Assembly: GCA_963965975.1 (NCBI GenBank)
Contig: OZ014411.1
Location: forward strand, 22,596,249-22,660,248
DNA: 64,000 nt
Direction of reading: 5' to 3'
DNA from: Xestospongia bergquistia
Taxonomy: Eukaryota > Porifera > Demospongiae > Haplosclerida > Petrosiidae
In this document: in pieces, positions 45,308-58,208 of the stretch
Layout of the letters: each line of letters opens with the position of its first letter
How positions within the stretch are numbered: position 1 is the first letter of the stretch
The notes under the pieces: generated by a model
Databases searched by the model: none
What the model saw: only the letters and a program-made list of their open reading frames with translations
What the model was told of the DNA's origin: nothing
Translations under genes and position numbers: made by a program

Positions 45308-47745
45308 TATGTTTTGAAAAAAGAGTTTTTTGGAATGTTTTTAAAGCTCCTTACATCAGACTATATTCTAATTAATTGGCCATACCTATCCAATAGAGTA
45401 ATATAAAATTACAGAATGTTGATAAAATAGAGTCACAATTATAATAATTATTCTGTCTAACCATCTCACTCAAGCTGGCAAATAGTACATTTTTGGTATA
45501 AGTGTTTAAAATCATGGAGAAAGTATTCAATCAACATATTCAGTTCAGTCTCTACTGGTAATAGTGGAATAAACTTCACCTAAAATGTTAAAATGTGCCA
45601 AGTAATTTTTCCAATAAGTATTTTCTTCTTTAACTAAATCACCAATCAAAAGTGGCAGAAATCTTCCAAGGCACAACATCCAACTGACTATATGTAGTTT
45701 AAAATGTAAATTGATATTAAATTTGAACAGTTTACAGTTTACAAGTATACCAGATTGCTTCAGATGTTCGTTCATCAAAGCATGGTGCTACTTGGAGTTA
45801 GACTATTGTAAATGTCTGCACCATAAAAGAATGAATCAATACAACTGTTGAGCTTTTATAATGTAAACTGTTTTTCATCTAGAATATACTGAATGATTAG
45901 GTGTCGAATGCACAATTCCAAAGTGCCTACAATTATGAAATAGCATACAAAACTATCCTCTAACACATATACAAGACAACAACAGCATACCTTCAAGGAT
46001 ATTGTGCATTATATCTGGAACAAGGCCATTAACCACATGAAAGTAATCCAGATTATTCAATATGGAGCTTCTAACAACCCCAAATTGTACATACATGTAT
46101 TAATGAGTGCATGTATTGTATATGGTCCTTGGCCATCCAGAGATAGACAGGCTGGTGGTAATGTCTGATCCATTCTTGGATATAATCCCTTCAAACCCTT
46201 TCCTTAAATTGAGAAGACCATGTGACCTAGTAATAGACAAAGTAGTAATATATTGAGGCAAGTGCCTAAGTGGTGGCACCAAGCAGGACAGTCTGATTGA
46301 AAACCAGAAATGGGGATTAGAAAATCTTTTATGACATCCCAACTCTTCCCACACTGTTCTTCTTGTATCTAAATATACTGAGGTATCACAAGTGTTAGTC
46401 AGACTGCCATTATTTTAACTAATAATTTTTTAACAGTTTATAAGTAGTCCATAATATTAAGGTTACTAATAACTACAAGTAATGGGTATACTACATAAAA
46501 CTGTTATATCTGTGAATTATTAATGAGTGTCTAAAGACTACTTATGTATTGATCTGAAGTACCAGATATTAGTAATATTAGTGATACTTGAAAGCAATTT
46601 GCTAAATTTAATACTAGTTGAATTAATAGTACTTAGTATAATCATTCATGTTTTGGCTAATACATTTTGTCAACTAGTTGCTGTGTTTTTAATAATTTTT
46701 ATCTATCCTAGTAATTAAACTAGTAGTTACCACAAGATTCATGCTTCATTAACCAGTAGTATGTACTGAAATACAAATTCTTTATTAGTGCTATTTTTAT
46801 CTTCTTTTCTAAGATATTAGGTCACTATTCTTTCATACTTTAAATATCTGATGGGTATAAGCCTACAAATGCTAAAGCATTTTGTTCAATTATAACATGT
46901 CATAATATAAGCTTAGCATAAATAAGCTTTGACAAGTGTGCTAATTCATTTAAAAGAGTGAACACACTTTTATATAAAGTCTACATTCAATTAAAGGAGT
47001 GATGTTCACTGTAAAATTCATATTAACTTCAACAGAATGAATACTAAGATCACTTCTTTTGTAGTGATATGCTTGTAAATATGTATGCTAACAAGGAGTG
47101 CATGTATGCTGAAAAATCACATATATATGGACAATTACTAACCAAATCAAAATCACACATTATGAGATATGCCTAAGAAATATTCCAATGTCATATATTC
47201 ATTTCCATAGTACATAGCTATGATATATAATCAAACAGTACATGATAATATGCAACAAGTAATATTTGAAGTTTTTGATGTAGTATTTATTGAATTAAAT
47301 TAACAAAGGAAGAACTATTTCAATGCATGCAATAAGTGCAAAACATTCATCATTAGAATTATGAATGATTGCTTTTCGCTACACTTATTAGCTTGACTGT
47401 TGGTCAGTTACAGATAATTCATTGAAATATCAGTCATCTCTTACTCATAGTTTCAATTATTGGACAATGAACAAAAATCAGCTTTACTTTAATTATGTCA
47501 ATAATTTATTGTTTCATTATGTTATAATTATTGTAACCAAACTTACACAATGTACATACCAGCAAACAAACTCACTGTAAAATTGTTTGGTTAAATTAAA
47601 CAATCTGTGTATAGTTATTTATATCACATATAATACGTGATCAGATAGTGAGAAGTAGTAAATACCATAATGAAAAGTGCAGTGTTTTTTTTTTACCAGT
47701 AATAGCCCTTCCCCTACGCTTTTAAGGGGTGGCGATATGAAACCG

Positions 47746-47752
47746 TATAAAA
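47746..47752 (+). promoter_or_regulatory. TATA box of EF-hand copy 3
   Basis: tataaaa, 132 bp before the ATG at 47878. The upstream block is nearly identical to that of unit 2. Confidence 0.6.
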
Positions 47753-47877
47753 ATCTTCTACGTTACTCACGAGAATGGTTTAAAGACAGCGCTCAATAAT
47801 TTTGGAATCTAATTAATGTTTATAATATGTATATATTGCTAGTAGGAGTTTGGTCACTTCAATCGACGTAGCTCGTG

Positions 47878-48438
47878 ATGGCAAGACGTCTCATTACTCT
47901 GGTTTCTTCTTCTTCTTTGCCAAGCTTCCTGCGGGGCACACAAATCAGAATGACTGCTTCCATCACAGATAATCCTGCCTGGATTAATAAAATGAAAATG
48001 CGTTTTGCCATACTGGATGTAGATAAGAATGGCGTCATCAACCAGGACGATGTAGCTCTCGTTGCTAAAAACATAGCAACCTATCGAAGAGAAGGCGAAG
48101 CTGCTGAAAAAAACTACTTCAAAATATTGAAAGCTGTAACTACATTCGAGTTACCGGAAATTGACGAAGAAACGTTTGTACAAGAAATGAAAAAGTTTGT
48201 CTCCCAGCCAGACGCAAAAGAACGAGTGAAAGAGTTTGCTGACATGATTTTTAGTATCATTGATGCTAATAATGATGGAGTTATTTCTTATAATGAGTTC
48301 TGTCAGTTTTATAAAGCGATGAATGCCAGTCAGGAGTTAATTGACACACTTTTTAAACAAGCTGACACCAACAAAGATGACATCATTGATCATTTGGAAT
48401 CACAAGAAAGTTTTATCAAATATTTTCTCTCAACCTAA
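47878..48438 (+). CDS. Four-EF-hand calcium-binding protein, copy 3 (intact)
   Basis: 186 residues, same architecture as copy 2. EF1 is DVDKNGVINQDD, EF3 is DANNDGVISYNE (residues 129-140) and EF4 is DTNKDDIIDHLE. It differs from copy 2 mainly around residues 116-150 (VKEFADMIFSIID, FYKAMNASQ), where it resembles the half-genes. This suggests gene conversion between full and half copies. The Arg/Ser-rich leader is unchanged except for F to I at residue 29. Confidence 0.88.
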   Translation: MARRLITLVSSSSLPSFLRGTQIRMTASITDNPAWINKMKMRFAILDVDKNGVINQDDVALVAKNIATYRREGEAAEKNYFKILKAVTTFELPEIDEETFVQEMKKFVSQPDAKERVKEFADMIFSIIDANNDGVISYNEFCQFYKAMNASQELIDTLFKQADTNKDDIIDHLESQESFIKYFLST

Positions 48439-48560
48439 CTCATATCAATTTGCACCTTATTAGATTAGTTGATAGTAATTCTAAACTTTAATTTGTCCTT
48501 AATTCATAAAATGTAAACCATTTAACTTTTTAATAGAACTAACTTTAGCTAATTTTTGGT

Positions 48561-48760
48561 TTCATTGATCATTTGAAAACACAAGAAACTATGCCAAGTA
48601 CCTTTTCTCAACATAACATATATAATTTGTACTGTACTAGAATAACTGGTAACAATGTTAGTAGCATAGTAATTGTACTCTTAATTTGTAAACTATAAAT
48701 ATTTAACTTGTCAACCTCACTGCATAATTTGACTTGGCATTCTATGCTAGCTTTGTACTT
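48561..48760 (+). pseudogene. Relic of second EF-hand gene 3' end, unit 3
   Basis: Same conserved relic as in units 1, 2 and the last unit. Confidence 0.7.
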
Positions 48761-49136
48761 TAATTCACCATTAAAAGAGACTGATTGTTTTAGATACTTA
48801 TTGTATAGTCACTTCAGTTGGATCCATCCCAATCCTATACATTGAAAAATATTAACAACATATACTATTATTTTACTATAGTATATAATACACCATTGCT
48901 TATAACTACAGAACTTTGTATTACAGCTACCCAAAAGGACAGCCCTTACACATCAAAGTTAACATGAACACCAAATAATTATAGAAAGCCCTTATAGACC
49001 ATATATATATATATGCATGCAGACAACAACAGATTACATAGTAACAGGTCTTATATAAACAGTAGTACAGCAAATTAAGTTACTACTGAATACCCAAGAC
49101 CAAAACTTGTGATCAAACAGGTCAGACCATGCATGG

Positions 49137-49570
49137 CCTATGGTTTGAGCATGCTCAGTACTTAAACCACCTTATTAGATACATTGATATCCTGCAAACT
49201 ACACGCTAGAGGAAAGGAACGGGCTAGAATTACTGAGTAGGCGTCTTGGGACGAGCTACGTCAGGCCATGCAGTGGTTGTAATTGAACGCACATTATAGG
49301 TGTTCTTCGTGAGTTTATCTCTTTGTTATTGAGTTATCTTTTATAATTGTCTCTTCTAGTCAACTACATATATTACATTGGCGATGACAGTGCATGACTA
49401 ATCTTGTGGAAATAACAACCATACTTCAAGTCAATGTCATTAGAAGGAGACAATGTCTTTAAGTGTGACAAAAGAGATTAAATTAAGCCAATCTGTTGAT
49501 ATCATAGGTGAGCTCTCTCTATAGCTATGGGGCAACATTCTCTCACTCAGTCTTTAAGAAAAATTAGAGC
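49137..49570 (+). mobile_element. Short gypsy/LTR-derived piece, unit 3/4 junction
   Basis: LTR-like sequence ends tattaca just before tggcgatgacagtgc at 49379. A zinc-knuckle relic follows at about 49453-49510. The piece is cut at aagaaaaatt, where half-gene 4 begins. Confidence 0.5.
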
Positions 49571-49621
49571 ATGTAGAAAGCATAATTCAGATAGATCTAC
49601 AAGGTGTATTACATTGATTTC

Positions 49622-49873
49622 ATGGCATATACTAATTACCAGACAGGCGCTAAAGAACGAGTGAAGGAACTTGCTGATATGATTTTTCGTCTCAATGATG
49701 GTAATAATGATGGAGTTATTTCCTATAACAAGTTCTGTGAGTTTTATAAAGCAATGAATGCCAATCAGGAGTTAATTGACACACTTTTCAAACAAGCTGA
49801 CACTAACAAGGATGGAGTCATTAATCATTTGGAATCACAAGAAATATATGCCAAGTACTTTTTCTCAACCTAA
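49622..49873 (+). CDS. EF-hand half-gene 4
   Basis: The encoded 83 residues are the same as in half-gene 3, and it has the same 5' fusion to gypsy-derived sequence. It is the product of the 6295-bp tandem duplication. EF3 Lys12 is retained. Confidence 0.45.
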   Translation: MAYTNYQTGAKERVKELADMIFRLNDGNNDGVISYNKFCEFYKAMNANQELIDTLFKQADTNKDGVINHLESQEIYAKYFFST

Positions 49874-51660
49874 CTCACATCAATTTGTACTGTATTAGAA
49901 TAACTGGTAACCACAATATTAAAGGCATAATAATTGTGCTCTTAGTTTGTAAACTATAAGCATGTAACTCTTCAAATATTAATTTGACTTGGCATTCTGT
50001 ATTAACTATGTATTTTAATTTACTGTTAAAACACAACAAAAAACACAAGTTTAAAACTACCTGCAATGGTTGTATCAACTATACAATACAAATTGGTTAT
50101 ATTAACCTACATGTAATTGAAGTGACACTCCTGGGTAACTTTAACTAAAATGGGTTAATGTAACTAAGTTGGTTGAAGTTACCATGTTGAGTGACTGTTA
50201 CTATAAGTAGGTTAGGTAGTTTAACACCGAAATAACAATGTAATTTAGTTATTAAAACAAATTGGTAAAAGGGAGAAAAAGCAATATTAGTTTACATAAC
50301 ATAGTGTTTTAGATAAATATAAGTCAAACCATCTGTTCGTTTATGACCATGATAAATATTATAATCAAATAAATTAGATATTAATGACTAGTGTGAAGAA
50401 ACAGAAATGACATAGGCATAATAATGCACTTAAAATAGAATTTTATCATTTCAAACTTTGTCCTCGTAACCAGAATCTCGTCAAGTTGATGTAAGCCCAA
50501 TATTGAGTTACAAAGCCAAAAACTGGTCTAATTTAATATGTAAAAAGCTAACTAGAAGCCAAAAAGTACTCTTTGTAGTTAGTATATGTCCAATAACTAA
50601 AATTATGATGGATAGGTAGATACTATTTCAACTTAACTAACCGAGTTAGTATTCACATATAGGTTCAATTGAAGCCATGATTCGACTACTATAACAAAGT
50701 GGGTGTAAAAGCAATGTGGTTGTAGATGTAACTAGTTCGCTTCATGCTTATTGGGTTACACTAGTATTGGCCTTATAGCAACTTTAAATTGGGCTTACAT
50801 GATATTGATGTAACTGTAGTAATGAAGACCTTAGTTAAAATGACAACATGCTTTTTTCAGTGTCACTATAAGTACATTACATTACACTAGCAATATTAGT
50901 ATTAACAACCTCTTTTGTTAGTTATGATAACTGCAACATATAATTATGTTAGAATCAAACCTACCAGTAACCACAGTGCACGAAGTTAAAGTAACAGCAA
51001 TTGTTACATCAACTACTTATGTCAGATGTTACTTTAACTATAGGTGTGGGTTATAATCACCAATACATTTGACAGTTGCTTTAACTATTATTTTCATTGG
51101 GTAATTTTAACCCAAGACATGGGTTACCTGAGTTGCAAGTGTTTTGACCCAAACGTTTGGATACTTTCTATCCATCACTTTTTACTGTGAAGAGACTAGT
51201 AGTTTTAACTGCTTATTATAATGTTACTTGTATCCCAATCAAAAGTAACACATACATTTAAAAGTATTAAAAACACATACTATTATATAATATACTACTA
51301 AAAACATATACTACTAATAAATATATGGAACAATCTAATTAGTGTATTTTGGCTTCCCAAAAGGATGTATGTGTAGTATGTATAGATATCCTATTATAAA
51401 TCCTATGTGGTGATGTCATTACCTTTGTGGTTAACATCACCACAAAGTTTTGCCACTACGCAATAGTGAAGCAGTGTAGTGAAAATTTCATTACCCATCT
51501 AGTAACGTTCACCAAACATGTAGTGAACATCGCCTATCATCCAATTACAACGTAGTAGCGATTAACTACAAAGCTATTATTAACCTTAATCCACAAAATT
51601 ATTGGGTGGGCGGATATTATTAATAACGAATTTTTCACACCTGGATGTACAAGCACATGC

Positions 51661-52338
51661 TACCTATCCATAGGCGTATCTAGGTCTCTAATAGTACTAG
51701 GGCTTATTAATTATTCATCATTATTAATTAGTAGTTATTAATAATTATTAACAATTTTAAACCTTTACTCAACCATGTACATGTATATTAACTTCTGGTA
51801 TTGTGGGTATATCACTACCTAAACCCTGTGGACTCTCTAGATCAACACCATCTGTATCTGTATCTGTACAAGAAAAGTAGAAAGAATAATTTCAAATTGC
51901 TTGTTATTAGATTTACACATAACCATTTTGATCATTTAATCCTCTAATTTCTCTGTCAATTTCTTCATTGCTGTCATTTCCACTGTCTTCTTCCTCACTC
52001 TCTGGAACATTGTATGCTTTTTCATGGACCTACACCACTACTACTACTAATACTAGAAGCCCAAAAGTCTTTAAGAGTTCTTTTCATATTGGGACTCAAT
52101 CTGACTCAGATCACAGTTCACAAAATGCTCAAAACTCACCCAAAAGAAACTATAAGGCAACAATACAGGTGCTAATTGCTAACTGTGAAGTCATAATTTG
52201 GACTGGCATGTGTTAGTGGTTAATCTTCGTGTAAAACAATAAATTTATTTTTGAAAAAAAGTAATGATTTTGGTCTGAGCAAGTTTACCCGGGCAAAGCC
52301 CGTGCTGGCCTGGGTCTAAATACGCCTATGTAGCTATC
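51661..52338. mobile_element. Non-autonomous hAT-like element, unit 4 copy
   Basis: 662 bp (51669-52330), the same element as at 22956 and 44639. Flanking 8-mers are tacctatc and tagctatc. Confidence 0.88.
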
Positions 52339-54753
52339 TATGTTTTGAAAAAAGAGTTTTTTGGAATGTTTTTAAAGCTCCTTACATCAGACTATATTCT
52401 AATTAATTGGCCATACCTATCCAATAGAGTAATATAAAATTACAGAATGTTGATAAAATAGAGTCACAATTATAATAATTATTCTGTCTAACCATCTCAC
52501 TCAAGCTGGCAAATAGTACATTTTTGGTATAAGTGTTTAAAGTCATGGAGAAAGTCTTCAATCAACATATTCAGTTCAGTCTCTACTGGTAATAGTGGAA
52601 TAAACTTCACCTAAAATGTTAAAATGTGCCAAGTAATTTTCCAATAAGTATTTTCTTCTTCAACTAAATCACCAATCAAAAGTGGCAGAAATCTTCCAAG
52701 GCACAACATCCAACTGACTATATGTAGTTTAAAATGTAAATTGATATTAAATTTGAACAGTTTACAGTTTACAAGTATACCAGATTGCTTCAGATGTTCG
52801 TTCATCAAATGCAGTTAGACTATTGTAAATGTCTGTACCATAAAAGAATGAATCAATACAACTGTTGAGCTTTTGTAATGTAAACTGTTTTTCATCTAGA
52901 ATATACTGAATAATTAGGTGTCAAATGCACAATTCCAAAGTGCCTACAATTATGAAATAGCATACAAAACTATCCTCTAACACATATACAAGATATCAAC
53001 AGCATACCTTCAAGGATATTGTGCATTATATCTGTAACAAGACCACTAACCACATGAAAGTAATCTAGACTATTCAATATGGGGCTTCTAACAACCCCAA
53101 ATTGTACATACATGTATTAATGAGTATGTGTTTTGTATATGATCCCTGGCCATCCAGAGATAGACAGGCTGGTGGTAATGTCTGATCCATTCTTGGATAT
53201 AATCCCTTCAAACCCTTTCCTTAAATTGAGAAGACCATGTGACCTAGTAATAGACAAAGTAGTAATATATTGAGGCAAGTGCCTAAGTGGTGGCACCAAG
53301 CAGGACAGTCTAATTGAAAATCAGAAATGGGGGTTAGAAAATCTTTTATGACATCCCAACTCTTCCTACTCTGTTCTTCCTGTATCTAAATATACTGAGG
53401 TATCACGAGTGTTAGTCAGGCTGCCATTATTTTAACTAATAATTTTGTAACAGTTTATAAATAGTCCATAATATTAAGGTTACTAATAACTACAAGTAAT
53501 GGGTATACTACATAAAACTGTTTTATCCACTGAACTATTAATGAGTGTCTAAAGACTACTTATGTATTGATCTGAAGTACCAGATATTAGTAATATTAGT
53601 GATACTTGAAAGCAACTTGCTGAATTTAATACTAGTTGAATTAATAGTACTTAGTATAATCATTCATGTTTTGGCTGATACATTTTGTCAACTAGTTGCT
53701 GTGTTTTTAATAATTTTTATCTATCCTAGTAATTAAACTAGTAGTCACCACAAGATTCATGCTTCATTAACCAGTAGTATGTACTGAAATACAAATTCTT
53801 TATTAGTGCTATTTTTATCTTCTTTTCTAAGATATTAGGTCACTATTCTTTCATACTTTAAATATCTGATGGGTATAAGCCTACATATGCTGAAGCACTT
53901 CGTTCAATTATAGCATGTCATAATATAAGCTTAGCGTAAATAAGCTTTGACAAGTGTGCTAATTCATTTAAAAGAGTGAACACACTTTTATATAAAGTCT
54001 ACATTCAATTAAAGGAGTGATGTTCACTGTAAAATTCATATTAACTTCAACAGAATGAATATTAAGATCACTTCTTTTGTAGTGATATGCTTGTATATAT
54101 GTATGCTAACAAGGAGTGCATGTATGCTGAAAAATCACATATATATGGACAATTACTAACCAAATCAAAATCACACATTATGAGATATGCCTAAAAAATA
54201 TTCCAATGTCATATATTCATTATATTCATTTCCATAGTACATAGCTATGATATATAATCAAACAGTACATGATAATATGTATGCATCAAGTAATATTTGA
54301 AGTGTTTGAAGTAGTATTTATTGAATTAAATTAACAAAGGAAGAACTATTTCAATGCATGCAATATGAGCAAAACATTCATCATTAGAATTATGAATGAT
54401 TGCTTTTTGCATACACTTATTAGCTTGACTGTTGGTCAGTTACAGATAATTCATTAAAATATCAGTCATCTCTTACTCATAGTTTCAATTATTGGACAAT
54501 GAACAAAAATCAGCTTTACTTTAATTATGTCAATAACTTATTGTTTCATTATATTATAATTATTGTAACCAAACTTACACAATGTACATACCAGCAAACA
54601 AACTCACTGTAAAATTGTTTGGTTAAATTAAACGATCTATGTATGGTTATTTATGTCACATATAATACGTGATCAGATAGTGAGAAGTAGTAAATACCAT
54701 AATGAAAAAAACAGTGTTTTTTTTACCAGTAATAGCCCTTCCCCTACGCTTTT

Positions 54754-54830
54754 CACGTCAGGATATTGCATGCCGAAAATAGTGATCCGGCAGCCGGATC
54801 ACTATTTTCGGCATGCAATATCCTGACGTG
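54754..54830. repeat. Perfect 77-bp palindrome at the left end of the Mutator-like element
   Basis: The arms 54754-54791 and 54793-54830 are 38 bp each, exactly complementary, around a single base. The left arm begins cacgtcaggatattgcat and ends gatccggc. GC content is well above its surroundings. Related sequence occurs at the element's right end (58356-58420), in the orientation expected of terminal inverted repeats. Confidence 0.95.
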
Positions 54831-54866
54831 AAACAAATGACACGGACCCTATATAAGTGGTTTAAC

Positions 54867-57800
54867 ATGGCGCTCACGGTTGGTGATACTTTCCAATCAT
54901 ATGAAGAGTTTTAAAAGCGAATAAAAGAGTTTGAAGCTATTAATCATGTCCAGTTGTTTCACAAGGACTCAAGAACGTTGGAAGCTGCTAGGAAACGTGT
55001 ACCTAAAAGAATAGAGAAAGCCAAACCTAATTTGATTTACTTTAGTATTGACTTAGCATGCCTTTTTGGTGGAAAAGATTACAAAGGAAGAGGAACAGGT
55101 GCTAGACAACAGACAAGGTTGTCCTGCAGGGATTAAACTTCGTCTTACTGATGACTGCCAAAAGCTTGTTATAACAGATGTTCATATGGAACACAACTAC
55201 TCTATATCCAAGGTAACACATTAAACAATTGAACTTACTACTAGCCATATACAATGTAGGAAATTTATGATCATCTTCCAAAGCAGAGGAAACTTGATGT
55301 GGCCCAAAAGAATGAAGCTAAGTCATTGCTTAAGATGAAAGTGAACAAAAAACTTCTCCAACAACACTTGACGAATACAAGTGAAAAGATTGTAACACTT
55401 AGAGATATCAGCAACATTCAAAGTGAAGTTAATGCTTGCAATGATGGTAATGACTTGACGGCTTTGGTTACTCGTTTGAGAGAGATTGAAGGTATTGAGT
55501 TTTTATATGGTTCCATGTGTATTTAGTAAATTTATCGTAGGCTCTGTTGTTGGGGTTTTTGTTTCTGAAGACAATTCATTCTCTGGTCTCTTCTTTCAGG
55601 ACATACGAATGAAGTATGCCTTTGAGTCTTATCCAGAACTGCTCATGATTGATGCAACCTATAAGTTAAATGAACTTTGAATGCCTCTGTACTTAATGCT
55701 AGTTGTTAATGGCAATGGTAGGAGTGAGATAGTGGCGTTATTTTTGACTCTTTCAGAAACAAAGGAATCAATAGGAGACATGGTTGAAGCATTCAAATTA
55801 GCGAATTCATCTTGGGACAGAACATGAGTCATCATTTCTGACAAGGACTTTAATGAGTGTGCAGTATTTAAGGAAAAGTTTCCCAGTGTTTCGATGCATG
55901 TTTGTCTGTTTCATGTCCTTAGAAGCTTTCGTCGAGAAGTGACTTGTGATAAGTTAGGTTTGAGACCAGGTGAACGAAACCATGTCTTAGAAATACTCTC
56001 AAAGCTTGCCTATTCAAAATCTGATGAAGAATATCTTGTACATTACAATTCCTTATTAGACACCAAGCTACAATCTGTAATTTCATATTACAATACCAAC
56101 TGGCATAAGATTCGAAATGAATGGGTCGAAGTTTACAAGTCGTTTATTTTCACTTGGGAGAAAGAACAAATAATCGTTTAGAGAGTTTAAACAGCAAGAT
56201 AAAGAGTGTGTGCTCTCGTTATGCTAGTTTATCACACTTCTTTGGTCACTTCTTTTCATTTTTGGCAACCCTTCGCAATGAGAGAAATCATGACGCAATC
56301 ATGACTTTAGTGAAGAAACCAGTTCTATCACCTGATGTTCCGGAACCAGATGTTGTTAGTTTGCTGACATTTTATGCTGGTCATTACCTTTGTAAGCAAC
56401 TGTCTTACCGTAAGAAAATATCCATTTCTGTTGAAGATGGAGTTGAATCACATACTGTTTCATCTAGTGAAGGTAAAAATTAATTATTTGTTTGTATATG
56501 ATTGCATTTCAGGGAACATTGTTGTCAGTACAAGTGCTTGCCACTGTAGATTCTTTAATACTATGAAACTGCCTTGTAGACATATACTTGTGCATTGTGT
56601 GAAATACAAGGTGTTCCACTTCTATCTATGGATGACATTCCTGAGCACTGGACAATGCCTTACTTCAATTGTGTTTTCAACAGAAAGGAACAAACAGAAT
56701 CAATTATTATGGATACTGCTTTTAGTATCTCTGTGAGTTGTTCAATTGTATTATAATTATTACCTTATGGTAGTGTGGTGTGACTACTACAATTCCAGAG
56801 AAAACAGTTCTTTCTCAGCATCAAAAGTTTAGAAAGGCGAAATCCGTTATTGAGAAACTTCCTTCACTTGCATCAGAAGTAGGAATGGATGAGTTTTTGG
56901 AATGAATGAGTGTTTTGGATCAGCTATGGGAGATATGGACAAGAGGAGGAAAGCAATTGTCACTGAGCAATTTTGTGAACATGAAAGTGGTATGTGTCAA
57001 ATTTGTGGTTGTCTCATGATCATGTATATTCTCTTTCCCTTAAGACCAAATGGATATTGAAAACAATGAAGGTGAGGTTGTGATTTATATTTCAATTTTC
57101 AAGTGATATGTACATGTACATACATGTATGTAGTAGAATGCCTGGATGTTTTGGTACACTTACTGTATAAAGATGATTGCTTGGATAAGGATACTAACAA
57201 TGAACAGGCAGTTCGGCAGAGTAAAGATGATCAAAGCAAAGATTTTCAAGCTATAGGTGAGGTACATGTATTCTGTTTAGCTGTATTATACCTCCCTATG
57301 TTTATAGTCCCTACTTTTGTGTCAGATAAAGAAAACATTCATGTACCTACATGTACTACTACTACTACTGCTACTTCTAGAGATCAGATGGATGGTATGT
57401 GATTTCTACTAGCATTGCATGATAGGGTTTAGCTACATTGTGCTTACTGCATGTATAGCAGGAAATTTTGGAGGGAGATAAATTTGGTGAATTTGGCAAA
57501 TGACTATCCATTTGCCAAAATAAAACTTACCAATTAATGAATTGTAGGCGTGAACATTGAAATGGGTGTGGCATGTCGCCAATATCCAATTTTGATGAAT
57601 TCGCAAAAATTTTGTCCTTCCAAAATTACCCACTATATGGTATTATAGAGCTGGGTAATATTAAGTTGCCACCAAAGATTAAGAAACGAGGATGACCAAA
57701 AGGTGCTGAAATGACCGTAATTGGACTAACAAAGAGAAGAAAGAAACATGATAAGACATTGCCGTTTCTAAAGAAACTTCCACAGGAGCGATAGAAAAGT

Positions 57801-58208
57801 ATGCAAATGACAATTATGTGACAAGTGCCTACTAATACCTTTCTAGTTATATTGAAGTGGTTTGTGGATGTTGCTGTGACTTAGTCAGCTATTTGTCATA
57901 AAACGATTATTGAAGAGGATGAAGTAGAAATAAAGCCAGAGAAAGTTACCCCTGCGTGTTTGGAACCTCAAGTGTGTCTTGATGTTTGCAAGAAATACTT
58001 TACTAAAGATGCATGGCTAGTAGTTCAAGATGTCATTGCTACTATACAAAGGGATCCAGTATGGTGTTGTGGGAGATGTACTATACAAATCAATGATGAT
58101 ACTGACTCCTCCATTCAATGTGACAGTTGTTTAATGTGGTTCCACTTCACATGTATTGGTATCCATACACAGCCCAAACGTAAAATGTGGTTCTGTTCAT
58201 ATTGTTAG
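54867..58208 (+). pseudogene. MULE transposase with SWIM and PHD fingers, broken
   Basis: A TATA-like tatataag precedes the ATG at 54867 (MALTVGDTFQSYEEF). Following exons give QLFHKDSRTLEAARKR and LRLTDDCQKLVITDVHMEHN. The DDE catalytic core has LMIDATYKLNEL (first Asp near 55651), ISDKDFNEC (second Asp near 55841), HVCLFHVLRSFRREV and NNRLESLNSK (candidate Glu near 56182). A SWIM finger CHC...CRH lies near 56539-56600. Further on are an AT-hook-like KKRG-stop-PKG (57675-57700) and a C4HC3 PHD finger ending CDSCLMWFHFTC and WFCSYC (58063-58205). Nonsense codons (for example near 54908, 55678, 55826 and 57691) and frameshifts (near 55110, 56160 and 56610) kill it. The core resembles ZSWIM-type MULE transposases. 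Confidence 0.82.
57454..57637. mobile_element. 180-bp MITE with TA target repeat
   Basis: Element 57456-57635 begins tagcaggaaattttggaggg and ends with the near-complement ccttccaaaattacccacta. A TA dinucleotide lies on both sides. The inner sequence has further short inverted repeats (ttggcaaat / atttgccaa). Size, TA target and inverted ends suggest a Tc1/mariner-type MITE nested in the MULE. Confidence 0.65.

Larger units (their letters stand above)
43140..49560. repeat. EF-hand duplication unit 3
   Basis: Begins with a short gypsy-derived piece (43159-43270) fused directly to half-gene 3. It continues through the hAT element, upstream block, full EF-hand gene and LTR-like piece. Its start is repeated at 49456-49570, the start of unit 4, giving a clean 6295-bp period (for example half-genes at 43327 and 49622). 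It lacks about 740 bp that unit 4 keeps at 50138-50878. Confidence 0.85.
49571..54753. repeat. EF-hand duplication unit 4, left part
   Basis: Continues after the Mutator-like insertion at 58431, where the EF-hand gene of this unit lies. It includes the longest version of the gttaac-rich block (49880-51450), the hAT element and the conserved unknown block. Confidence 0.85.

Noticed and set aside
57433-57633. 66-codon minus-strand frame
   Set aside because: Falls on the MITE with TA target repeats.
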